Source: an uncultured Bacteroidales bacterium (GTDB lineage Bacteria > Bacteroidota > Bacteroidia > Bacteroidales > UBA4417). From it: 33,059 nucleotides of DNA. Shown piece after piece: positions 9,270-17,638 of this stretch (position 1 is the stretch's first letter; every line of letters starts with the position of its first letter). Where the stretch lies: positions 1-33,059 of the forward strand of contig CAISRK010000202.1 in assembly GCA_903887815.1 (NCBI GenBank), written 5' to 3'. The notes under the pieces are model-generated. The model did no database searches. It had not been told where the DNA came from and saw only the letters and a program-made list of their open reading frames with translations. The position numbers and the translations under genes were made by a program.

Positions 9270-10076
9270 ATGAAAACCTCCGATCAACTCAATTCTGCCT
9301 GGCGCAAAACGGCCTCCGCCATCTACCGAAGGCCAACGGATTCGAAAATTTTTGGTTCGGTCGAAATCGACGTTACAGAACTGGAAACGTGGATTACTGA
9401 AAAACGCAAAAACGGCATCAAAGCCACGCTGACCCATGTTTTTGTGCTTGCCGCAGCCCGGGCTTTACGCGACGAAGTTCCTGAGTTAAATTCATTTATA
9501 CGGCGGGGTAATGTGGTGTTGCACGAAAATATAAATGTAATGGTTAGCGTTTTGTTGCGTGATACGAAAATGGGCTCTGTACTCATTAAAGATGCGGATA
9601 CGCTTACACTCGAAGGGTTGATCGAAGTGATGACCAGCGAAGTTAAAAACTCAAGGCAGGGTTCCGAAAATAAAACCATGCAGATGAAGGACAAACTGGC
9701 CCGGATTCCCTGGCCTTTCAGGGCCTGGGTTTTCCGCCTGATCAAAACCATAACAATGGATTGGGGTCTTTCATTCCCATCCATGGGGCTTTCGGCAAGC
9801 AATTTTGGTTCGTTTATGGTCTCAAATATCGGCAATGTCGGACTCGATATGGGATACCCGGCTTTGTTTCCCTCGTCGAACGTATCATTTGTTCTGATTA
9901 TGGGTGGTGTGAACCGCAAGCCGGCTGTGGTAGGCGATCAGATACTTCCACGCACCATATTATCGCTGGGTGCAGCACTCGATCACCGGGTTGTGGATGC
10001 ATCGCACGGCGGATTATTGTTCCGATATTTGAAACACATAGTTAAAAATCCGCATCTGCTCGATTCCCCTCTCTAG
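9270..10076 (+). CDS. 2-oxo acid dehydrogenase E2-type acyltransferase catalytic domain, stand-alone
   Basis: 268 aa with an E2/CAT-like C-terminus (LSLGAALDHRVVDASHGGLLFRYLKHIV). No lipoyl or E3-binding domain is present. Confidence 0.8.
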   Translation: MKTSDQLNSAWRKTASAIYRRPTDSKIFGSVEIDVTELETWITEKRKNGIKATLTHVFVLAAARALRDEVPELNSFIRRGNVVLHENINVMVSVLLRDTKMGSVLIKDADTLTLEGLIEVMTSEVKNSRQGSENKTMQMKDKLARIPWPFRAWVFRLIKTITMDWGLSFPSMGLSASNFGSFMVSNIGNVGLDMGYPALFPSSNVSFVLIMGGVNRKPAVVGDQILPRTILSLGAALDHRVVDASHGGLLFRYLKHIVKNPHLLDSPL

Positions 10077-13075
10077 TCAACCATCAGTTTGCCGGTTACA
10101 TGCCGGTTCGAGATTCGATCAGTAAAACGAATAATATAGCACCCCGACTGCAATCCGCTCCTGTCGATTTGTATCTGTTTAGAAGTTACGGGCTCAATTT
10201 GCCGCACTTTCTGACCCGTCAGTGTAAAGATTTCGAGAACCCCGTCATTAATTCCCAATGCGGTATGAATAGCTATTACAGCGTTGTTCCTGAACGGATT
10301 TGGCCTAACCGAAACAGAAAGATTTTCATTGTCGACAGGTTTTTCAAGGCTGACATAGAAACTGTTTTCAGCTCCCGGAGTGCCATGTGGAGGAATTGCA
10401 CTTGCAAACCAGTTAATCCCAAGTGCATTATCGAGTGCCGGCGATCTGAGTTGCAGGCTGGCACCCAGCCCGTCAGCTTCCGTAGGCCAGGGCGCAACAT
10501 CATCATAATGAACAGTATCGATAAGGGTACCTGAATTATTATACAACCGCAAAAGTTCGCCACCGCCTGCAAAACCAAATCCCATCGGCCCAACATAATT
10601 GCTTACTGAGGGGAAAAGGGTATGAAATGCCGTCATATCGAAAGCGATTACTATGTAACCCTTTGCCGGCATTATGGTTCCCGGGCTGAATTTATAAATG
10701 TGAAGATCGTCTTCATCTTTGAATTCCCAGTTTGAAATATCCAGAGAGTGATTCTGTGGATTGTAGAGTTCGACCCAGTCGCCCGGATTAAAACTTGCTG
10801 CAGAATTATAATTTATCTCATTTATAACCAGAGAATCGGAGAATACACGCGGTACAAAAATAGCTGTTATTACATCATTTGCAGTAAGCCGTATGGTGAT
10901 GTCATGGGCCCTGTCGTCAGGCAATACTGTACTGCTGTTTACCTGCCAGTGGTCGAACATAAACTGCTGGTTTGTTTCAATAGCCGACAATTTTGTATCC
11001 ATTCCGCCATAATAATTTCCATTCCATGGGAAATCCATCAATGTAAGCGAGTTGACTTTAACCTGCCCGGCCGCCTGGGGATACACGTTTACAAATATTT
11101 CATAGGGCCCTGTAATAGAATAACACTCCTTTAATCCTTCAGTAACCACAGTATAGCGGGTAGTTACAAAATTTCGTATTTTCTGTACGTTCCCGTTCCA
11201 TTCAGCAACACTTCCTCCCCAGCGGGTGCAATGTTTCGGCATCTCGGGAGCAATGAGCCCGACCATACTGTCGAGCAAATGGATCATCGTTGTGGGTTTA
11301 AAGGCCGTGTTGAGTAAATCGGCATACCGGGCAACATAATATTGTTCAAAACCCGGGTTTTGCCGGAGCTTGTTCAATACTTTTACATGACCTTCAGGAT
11401 CGGATGTACCCGTAATATTTTGCTGAAAACAAGGGGAAACATATGGGTTTTGGGCAGGAATGCCGGTATAATTAATGTAATGACCGAAGGTTGCATCTTC
11501 GTCCCAAAGCATATATGCCCAGCGCTTATGGCTCCCGTTCGGATTCAGCCCTTTCCACCAGGCAACATTCCAGTTAAGCCAGTCGGAACATACCGTGTAG
11601 GAATTTATAAGCATATAATCCACAAGACTTGCAGGATCAAACCGTTCCGTTACATACGAATAGTTTGCGGGCACGGTCATGTCATGAGTCATTATATAAG
11701 TGTAAAGGGCATTCCAGTCGTCGAAGGCAGCCTGGCCACCGTATTCAGCCCATGTGTTTCCCCATAGCATCAGGTAGTAAAGGTCATATCTTTCCTGGTC
11801 ATAATAATACTTGGTGAAGTCATGATCGTCGGGCTTTTCACGTACTGAATATACACCCCAGTACTGACCGTTGGCAAACACAATACAGCGGGCCGATTTC
11901 CTCTCGTCGAGGCTCATTCCTGCTTTTACCGAAATGGTTTGTACGAAGTCATCGCGTATAAGCGCACTCGAATCGATGCCGGGATAATTGTCGTCGCCAC
12001 AGGCGCGCAGAATTATTTTCTGGAACTCATCACGATCGGTATCCGAAAATAGATGTTCAAGCAGAGCATAATTATATCCGCATTCGTCACGCATTTTGTA
12101 ATCGAGGCTTCGCTGGGGGTGAACCCACGAATCCTGTCCGTGTTTGTCGAACTCACCATAGCCCTTGGTAGTGCACACCTGACTTGCATTATAATATTCA
12201 ATCGAACCCCAGGGTTTAATATTTCCGTTTCCGTTCAGCAACAGAAGCAGGTCGGTGCCGGCAACCGAAACCACAGGCAAAGTGAACGATTCGTTGATGA
12301 AATAGGTGTTGAAATCAATGAGACCCGGCAAAATAGTAGCATCCTCACTAAAAACCCGGGCTTTAAGCACAGCAGTTAAAGGTACCACAATGGGTTCAGT
12401 GTAAACGGTTGAGGTTGCAACAGGATCGTTTCCGTTAGTTGTGTAACGTATTTTAGAGTTTGGCTCTGTTGTAATAATACTTATCAGAATTCCACCTGAA
12501 TAAAAGCCGCCTTGCATACTCATTTCAGGCTTATCGGCATAACGCAAATAGGCAGTTGAATTATTAGAAGTTCCCGGTGTTGGCAAGCTAAAAACACGCC
12601 AGTCGGAACTGCCATTGGGTTTTCGTCCATTCGAATGTCCTTTTTGGGTGATTGACAGTTGCTGCTGGTCAATAATATTCCCGGCAGCGTTGGCTAAAAC
12701 GACATATTCGGAGTTGGTTTTAGTTTGTGTAAATTTAAAATTTGTATGAAAATTTCCGGGAGTTGCCATATTACGTCCCGAAGCCCACACGCGTATAAAA
12801 CCTGCATAGGGAATTGTTGTTCCCGCCGGAAATTTCCATTTGGCTGGTGCTGCAGGATTATCGCTCAGTGAATACCCACCAATGTTTACAGGGCCGGAAC
12901 CTGCATTGTAGAGTTCAATCCAGTCGCCATACTCCATGTAATTGTCGGCATAACTATCGATATTTGAACAGGAGTATTCGTTAATAACAACCTGGGCACA
13001 GGCTTTCTGATCCAGGAATAAAACTGAGAAAGGAAACAGCAGGCAGATTATAAAAGAGACGTAAGAAGGCTTCAT
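10073..13075 (-). CDS. CotH kinase-like protein with two lamin-tail domains and a type IX secretion C-terminal sorting domain
   Basis: Signal peptide from the ATG at 13075 (MKPSYVSFIICLLFPFSVLFLDQKACAQ). LTD-like VVINEYSCSN... and SLVINEINYNS...; CotH-like WGVYSVREKPDDHDF and RWAYMLWDEDATFG; C-terminal VSVRPNPFRNNAVI...LTGQKV...GCYIIRF. The 13147 start extends upstream of the signal peptide and is less likely. Confidence 0.85.
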   Translation of the reverse strand: MKPSYVSFIICLLFPFSVLFLDQKACAQVVINEYSCSNIDSYADNYMEYGDWIELYNAGSGPVNIGGYSLSDNPAAPAKWKFPAGTTIPYAGFIRVWASGRNMATPGNFHTNFKFTQTKTNSEYVVLANAAGNIIDQQQLSITQKGHSNGRKPNGSSDWRVFSLPTPGTSNNSTAYLRYADKPEMSMQGGFYSGGILISIITTEPNSKIRYTTNGNDPVATSTVYTEPIVVPLTAVLKARVFSEDATILPGLIDFNTYFINESFTLPVVSVAGTDLLLLLNGNGNIKPWGSIEYYNASQVCTTKGYGEFDKHGQDSWVHPQRSLDYKMRDECGYNYALLEHLFSDTDRDEFQKIILRACGDDNYPGIDSSALIRDDFVQTISVKAGMSLDERKSARCIVFANGQYWGVYSVREKPDDHDFTKYYYDQERYDLYYLMLWGNTWAEYGGQAAFDDWNALYTYIMTHDMTVPANYSYVTERFDPASLVDYMLINSYTVCSDWLNWNVAWWKGLNPNGSHKRWAYMLWDEDATFGHYINYTGIPAQNPYVSPCFQQNITGTSDPEGHVKVLNKLRQNPGFEQYYVARYADLLNTAFKPTTMIHLLDSMVGLIAPEMPKHCTRWGGSVAEWNGNVQKIRNFVTTRYTVVTEGLKECYSITGPYEIFVNVYPQAAGQVKVNSLTLMDFPWNGNYYGGMDTKLSAIETNQQFMFDHWQVNSSTVLPDDRAHDITIRLTANDVITAIFVPRVFSDSLVINEINYNSAASFNPGDWVELYNPQNHSLDISNWEFKDEDDLHIYKFSPGTIMPAKGYIVIAFDMTAFHTLFPSVSNYVGPMGFGFAGGGELLRLYNNSGTLIDTVHYDDVAPWPTEADGLGASLQLRSPALDNALGINWFASAIPPHGTPGAENSFYVSLEKPVDNENLSVSVRPNPFRNNAVIAIHTALGINDGVLEIFTLTGQKVRQIEPVTSKQIQIDRSGLQSGCYIIRFTDRISNRHVTGKLMVD

Positions 13076-13243
13076 AAAAGGCAGGCTTTTGGTTATAACT
13101 ATCACAAATTTAGTGATTATTACAGTTGTAATGTCGTTAAGTGGCACAGATTAACTTTTAAAGCAAGGCTCCCGGATTTGCTGAAACCAAAAACCGCAGA
13201 AATTTTTATCGCACTTTTGAGATTGCTGGTTTCTGATTTGATC

Positions 13244-14428
13244 CTAATTTTTCAATTTAAATATGACAGCCATATTATAAAGCACATCAACTGCTTTCCC
13301 GTCCTGTTTGCCGGGCGACCATTTCGGCATCATTTTCACCACGCGCAAAACTTCCTCATCGCATCCGCTGCCTATTCCCTGCAGAACTTTGAAATCAGCA
13401 AGATTGCCGTTTCTCTTTACCACAAAACTCACATAAACTTTACCTTGTATGGCATTTTCAATTGCTTTTTCCGGGTATCTGATATTTCGGGCAAGGAATG
13501 CAATCCTTTTTTCTTCTCCACCCGGGAAGGAAGGCATTTGTTCAACAATTGCAAAAACGGGCCTTGTTTCATCTTCGATTTCTGTTTTTTCAGTTACTGC
13601 AATTGAATATGTTCCCCCCGATGAGGGATGAACTTTATCGGACCCGGATATTTTTGCTTCTCCATTGGCTCCCGCAGCTTCTCTTTCTGGTGGCGTTTCA
13701 GGAAACTCTGATGCTTGTAAGGTGACGCTGCGTTTATCCTGGCTTATCACATCATCAGATATGATAATATCGGCTACAACCAGAGCGGGTCTCTGAGATC
13801 TTTTTTCCACATTATTTGTATGGCCTGGAATACCCTGTTTTTCCATCATTGAAACTGTAAGCGTATCCTGATTTGAAGTTCCTTCGAGCATTAAAATTTG
13901 GTCAGCACGCTCCTTGGCTAACGTCTGGGTATAAAGCTGGTTCTGAAGCCACAAAACATAGCCGATTACTATAAAAAGTAATAGAGTTGCTGCTGCTGAA
14001 AGCCATACAAAAGGCTGGTACGAGATGTGTTTTTTTTCAGCAGCTTCAATCCTTCCATGTGCATAAAGTCGTTTCCTGATGTGTTCGTTAATCACATCGG
14101 TTCTTTTGCGAAACAAGGCAGGAATGGGTTCATTTGTTTCGGTTTTGGCTTGAGATGCAAAAGGCTGATCATCCGAAGCATTAGTTTGCCCGGATTCTGT
14201 AGCATAAACCGATTTTTCAGTGTCCGCAGGCAGGGACTTGTTTTCATTAAGCCACATTTTCAACCCTTCGGCCGCATCGGCACACAATGGACATTCCTCT
14301 ATATGGTTTTGCGCCTGCAAAAGAGTTTTACCCTTCAACAGTCCGCTGACGAGCTGTAAAAGTGCATCGCCTGTGAGGCAACCTGAGGGCGTAAAGATTG
14401 CCGACGACATTTTATTTTTGTCATTCAT
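13244..14428 (-). CDS. Anti-sigma-factor-like (zf-HC2/ZAS motif) protein with TM segment and TonB C-terminal domain
   Basis: 394 aa. N-terminal NHIEECPLC (HX3CX2C); one TM segment (FVWLSAAATLLLFIVIGYVLWLQ); C-terminal FPGGEEKRIAFLARNIRYPEKAIENAIQGKVYVSFVV...GCDEEVLRVVKMMPKWSPGKQDGK. Confidence 0.88.
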   Translation of the reverse strand: MNDKNKMSSAIFTPSGCLTGDALLQLVSGLLKGKTLLQAQNHIEECPLCADAAEGLKMWLNENKSLPADTEKSVYATESGQTNASDDQPFASQAKTETNEPIPALFRKRTDVINEHIRKRLYAHGRIEAAEKKHISYQPFVWLSAAATLLLFIVIGYVLWLQNQLYTQTLAKERADQILMLEGTSNQDTLTVSMMEKQGIPGHTNNVEKRSQRPALVVADIIISDDVISQDKRSVTLQASEFPETPPEREAAGANGEAKISGSDKVHPSSGGTYSIAVTEKTEIEDETRPVFAIVEQMPSFPGGEEKRIAFLARNIRYPEKAIENAIQGKVYVSFVVKRNGNLADFKVLQGIGSGCDEEVLRVVKMMPKWSPGKQDGKAVDVLYNMAVIFKLKN

Positions 14429-15029
14429 AGCGTTCCAGCCTTTCCATCATTAGCTTCAGTTTGCGTTTGCCGTTTTGTATATAGCTTTTCACTTCATTGT
14501 AGGTATATCCTGTTATCTGTTCAACCTCTCGGTAGGATTTTTCATCGAGGTAAAACAACTCGATACATTGCTTTTGCTCAGAATTCAGTTCGCTGATGGC
14601 TGTTTCAAGATAACGTATCCGGTGTTCTCCATTACCGTCTATCAGATGATCGGGCAACAGGGATTCCATAATTTCCACATCCAGTTTCCTGAGATTTTCC
14701 TCTTTCACTTTTTCGCCCGACTTCCAGTGCCTTAGCTGCATAAGGCATTCGTTTTTTGTGATGGTATATATCCAACTCTTAAAATTAGTGATTTCTGATT
14801 TCTTTAGTAGTTCAAAGAGTTTCTCAAAAACCTGCATTACAGTATCTTCCGAATCCGCATCATTTCCAAGGTATTTATAGCAAACTGTAAATAAAAGGTG
14901 GGTATACCGTTCGTATAGTATCCCGATAATTTCCTTGTCGTGTGTAACCGTATAGCGCACTACCAGCTGCTCATCAGGTAATGAGAGCAGTTCCCTTTTA
15001 TCGTCTTTATGGAAAAAGCGTAGCGCCAC
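14421..15029 (-). CDS. RNA polymerase sigma-70 family (ECF-type) sigma factor
   Basis: 202 aa. Region 2-like ILYERYTHLLFTVCYKYLGNDADSEDTVMQVFEKLFE...FKSWIYTITKN; region 4-like LNSEQKQCIELFYLDEKSYREVEQITGYTYNEVKSYIQNGKRKLK. The start reads as GTG. Confidence 0.9.
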   Translation of the reverse strand: MALRFFHKDDKRELLSLPDEQLVVRYTVTHDKEIIGILYERYTHLLFTVCYKYLGNDADSEDTVMQVFEKLFELLKKSEITNFKSWIYTITKNECLMQLRHWKSGEKVKEENLRKLDVEIMESLLPDHLIDGNGEHRIRYLETAISELNSEQKQCIELFYLDEKSYREVEQITGYTYNEVKSYIQNGKRKLKLMMERLERYE

Positions 15030-15188
15030 AGTGGTGATGTTTATACAAAGATACCCTTTTTACAGGATTTTGGGATTGGAATTCTGGGTTAAAATGGGTA
15101 AAAAGCAAAGATCAAAAGTAGAAAGGACAACTCTACGGAATATTTCTCCTGAATAGTTAACATATGACCTTTGACTGCTAACCAAATC

Positions 15189-15207
15189 TTGATTGAATGC
15201 CAATCAA
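15189..15207. repeat. Inverted repeat TTGATTG-5nt-CAATCAA in the sigma/TonB divergent intergenic region
   Basis: TTGATTG (15189-15195), AATGC, CAATCAA (15201-15207); perfect 7-bp arms. Confidence 0.8.
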
Positions 15208-15246
15208 AACTCAACCTTTTCCTGTAACTCTCGTTAAATAAAAATT

Positions 15247-15276
15247 GAATGATAATGAATGACAATGAATGACGGT
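15247..15276. repeat. Three tandem 10-bp direct repeats (GAATGATAAT, GAATGACAAT, GAATGACGGT)
   Basis: Read directly from the sequence; consensus GAATGAYAAT with exact 10-bp period. Confidence 0.85.
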
Positions 15277-15442
15277 TTTATGACAACCATGATAACTTGT
15301 ATCCCTTACCTTCTTATTACTCCCATTCTTATCCTGTTATTTCTGTGCATTTTATGGAATTTTTAAAACCAGTGCATTAAATGGATGTAAACAGCCTGCT
15401 ATACCAGTTCACATATCAATTAACCGACTACTTAAAAGCAAA

Positions 15443-16231
15443 GTGATGAAAACCCCGGAAAAAATTGTCGCTCAGATGGATGAGATCATCTTCGAGCACC
15501 GCAACAAGATGTATGGTGCATATATTCTTCGCAAAATGTATAGCACTCAGCTTGTACGCGCTTTGATACTGTCGACAGCCATAATGGCAGCCGGCCTTAC
15601 ATACCCGGTTGTATACAGCTATAAAATCGTTACACCAGTCAGAGATATAGGCGATACCACCGGAGTTATATTTCTATCGAACCATCAGCCCGATAAACCT
15701 TTGGACCCTTTACCTGAGCCTCAAAAGGCAACAGAACATGTAAAAACACCAAGGTTTGTTGCTCCAATCCCTGTGGAAGGGGCGGTTGAAGATGAGGTGT
15801 CATTGAATCCGGATGACTATAATACGGAAAATATAAATCCTCCGGTTGATTTGGGCGAAGAACCGGCCATCACAAAGAAAACCGAAGTGATCGAAATTGA
15901 CGAAACCGAAAAACCCATTATCGATTTTGCCCAGGAAACACCTCTTTTCCCGGGCGGAGACAGCGAACGCCTCAAATTTCTTGCCGATAATATTACTTAT
16001 CCTGAAGATGCGGTTCAGAATGGGATTCAGGGGACTGTATATATTCAGTTTGTTGTTGATACGAAGGGTAACATTACTGATGTGAAAATGATGCGGGGCA
16101 TAGGCGGAGGATGCGATGAGGAGGCGATAAGAGTTGTAAAAATGATGCCTCAATGGCACCCGGGCCGTCAAAACGGCATGTATGTCAGAGTAAGGTACAC
16201 AATGTCCATATTATTTAAATTGAATAGCTGA
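15443..16231 (+). CDS. Energy transducer TonB
   Basis: 262 aa. N-terminus MDEIIFEHRNKMYGAYILRKMY typical of Bacteroidetes TonB, a TM segment, a Pro-rich linker, and C-terminal FPGGDSERLKFLADNITYPEDAVQNGIQGTVYIQFVV...GCDEEAIRVVKMMPQWHPGRQNG. Confidence 0.92.
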   Translation: MMKTPEKIVAQMDEIIFEHRNKMYGAYILRKMYSTQLVRALILSTAIMAAGLTYPVVYSYKIVTPVRDIGDTTGVIFLSNHQPDKPLDPLPEPQKATEHVKTPRFVAPIPVEGAVEDEVSLNPDDYNTENINPPVDLGEEPAITKKTEVIEIDETEKPIIDFAQETPLFPGGDSERLKFLADNITYPEDAVQNGIQGTVYIQFVVDTKGNITDVKMMRGIGGGCDEEAIRVVKMMPQWHPGRQNGMYVRVRYTMSILFKLNS

Positions 16232-16298
16232 AGCAGAAAAATTCACGGGAATCCTGAGAGCGAATTTCACAATCTTTCTTGCTGGGACATTATAAAGC

Positions 16299-16348
16299 AA
16301 CCCCCAGGGTATCAGACACCCGATTGGCGTGTAGATACGCTGGGGTTT
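16299..16348. repeat. Imperfect inverted repeat overlapping the 3' end of the flavodoxin/ferredoxin gene
   Basis: AACCCCCAGGGTATC (16299-16313) pairs at 13 of 15 positions with GATACGCTGGGGTTT (16334-16348). Confidence 0.7.
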
Positions 16349-17400
16349 GGAATTCTATACCTTCTCCAGAATTTCCAGGTAGTAAGCGAAGCGTAAGTGA
16401 TGATTTTGTTAAGTTTCGGGAACCTCATCAGGTAATGTATAAATTCATAGCCTGAATAGAAGGTAACAATCCATATTCCCCATTGCACAATAAATAGAAG
16501 AACTTTATACGCCATCCACGAATGGCCTAACCATAAAGCCACCAGTTCCGTAACTTTACCCGACAGCCAGGGATTTGCAAATGCAGTTAATAGAAATACA
16601 AGAACAAAAACAAGCGAATGAGCCGTTTCTATTGCTCGCTGGGGACAATAGTTCATGCATTTCATGCAACTTTCGCATGTAAATTTCCAGTAAGGCCGGT
16701 TCCCCGAAAGTATGATGGATTTTGTCGGACACTGTTCAATACAAACCATACAGTTATTGCAGTTGTAATTAGCAACAAAGGTTTTGGCAAGGATGTATCG
16801 CCCAACAAAATAATACCCGAATGCAAATGGGGCAACAAGTATATCGAGAGGAAGCAAAACAAACGATTTCAGAAATACATGTTTGCCCGCCAGGATGTTT
16901 ACAGCAAAGTTTTTGGTCAGTCGTTCGTAATGCTCAACCATCGAATCTATTACTTTTTTTCGTAAGCCGGGGTGGAGCGAAATCCAGTTTGAAGGCAGAT
17001 CGACCGGGTACATGGCCTTCACTTTATAGCCTTTAAAAAACATAATCAATGCAGGAAAATAGAGGGCAATTCCACTAAGCCCCGGTAAAAACAATTTGCC
17101 GAGTTTCATACCTGCACGTGTGTTCCCGATAAATACATCCGATCCCTTTAATAACCTGAACCGGAAAAGAAAACGGAGCATGGAATGAGGCATATTGAAA
17201 CCATGCGTTGCGGAGAAAAACCCGATTAAGGTTTTCCCGGTAAAACCGGCGATATCATTCGGGTTGAACTGGTGAAAGGATGTGATATGTGTTCGGAGGC
17301 CTTGTTCCTTTGCTTTTTCCACTATCCATTCTGAAACCCGTTTTGAATTTCCGGTTCCCGAATAATAGATTATAAGAAGGTTGTCGTAACTTTTTTCCAT
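16312..17400 (-). CDS. EFR1-type flavodoxin + dicluster [4Fe-4S] ferredoxin protein with hydrophobic C-terminal segments
   Basis: 362 aa. Flavodoxin-like LLIIYYSGTGNSKRVSEWIV; two CX2CX2CX3CP motifs (CNNCMVCIEQCP, CESCMKCMNYCP); hydrophobic LVFVLVFLLTAFANP and AYKVLLFIVQWGIWIVTFYSGY. Confidence 0.87.
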   Translation of the reverse strand: MEKSYDNLLIIYYSGTGNSKRVSEWIVEKAKEQGLRTHITSFHQFNPNDIAGFTGKTLIGFFSATHGFNMPHSMLRFLFRFRLLKGSDVFIGNTRAGMKLGKLFLPGLSGIALYFPALIMFFKGYKVKAMYPVDLPSNWISLHPGLRKKVIDSMVEHYERLTKNFAVNILAGKHVFLKSFVLLPLDILVAPFAFGYYFVGRYILAKTFVANYNCNNCMVCIEQCPTKSIILSGNRPYWKFTCESCMKCMNYCPQRAIETAHSLVFVLVFLLTAFANPWLSGKVTELVALWLGHSWMAYKVLLFIVQWGIWIVTFYSGYEFIHYLMRFPKLNKIITYASLTTWKFWRRYRIPNPSVSTRQSGV

Positions 17401-17638
17401 GGGTTTAAGCAGTTAAAATCGACAATTTGACTCAAAATTACTTATAAATGCTCTTGTCATACTAAACAATATTTTGAAATTCTTGTTTTTGCATTCCCCA
17501 ATCCCTAACTCCTAACCCCTGCTAAATATACTCTTTCTAAATTGCCTGTTAACGGAATAACAGGTGAATAAAAAATATAATTTTGCTCCGTGAAACTCTG
17601 AAAGGAGAAATTGAAAAAATATTTTGCATACGGCCATT

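Noticed and set aside
9323-9919. 198-aa minus-strand ORF opposite the E2-like gene
   Set aside because: Nested antisense ORF; the + strand frame carries the clear DHRxxD acyltransferase signature.
13076-13147. N-terminal extension of the CotH-like ORF
   Set aside because: A clean signal peptide begins at the ATG at 13075, so the upstream 24 codons are probably not translated.
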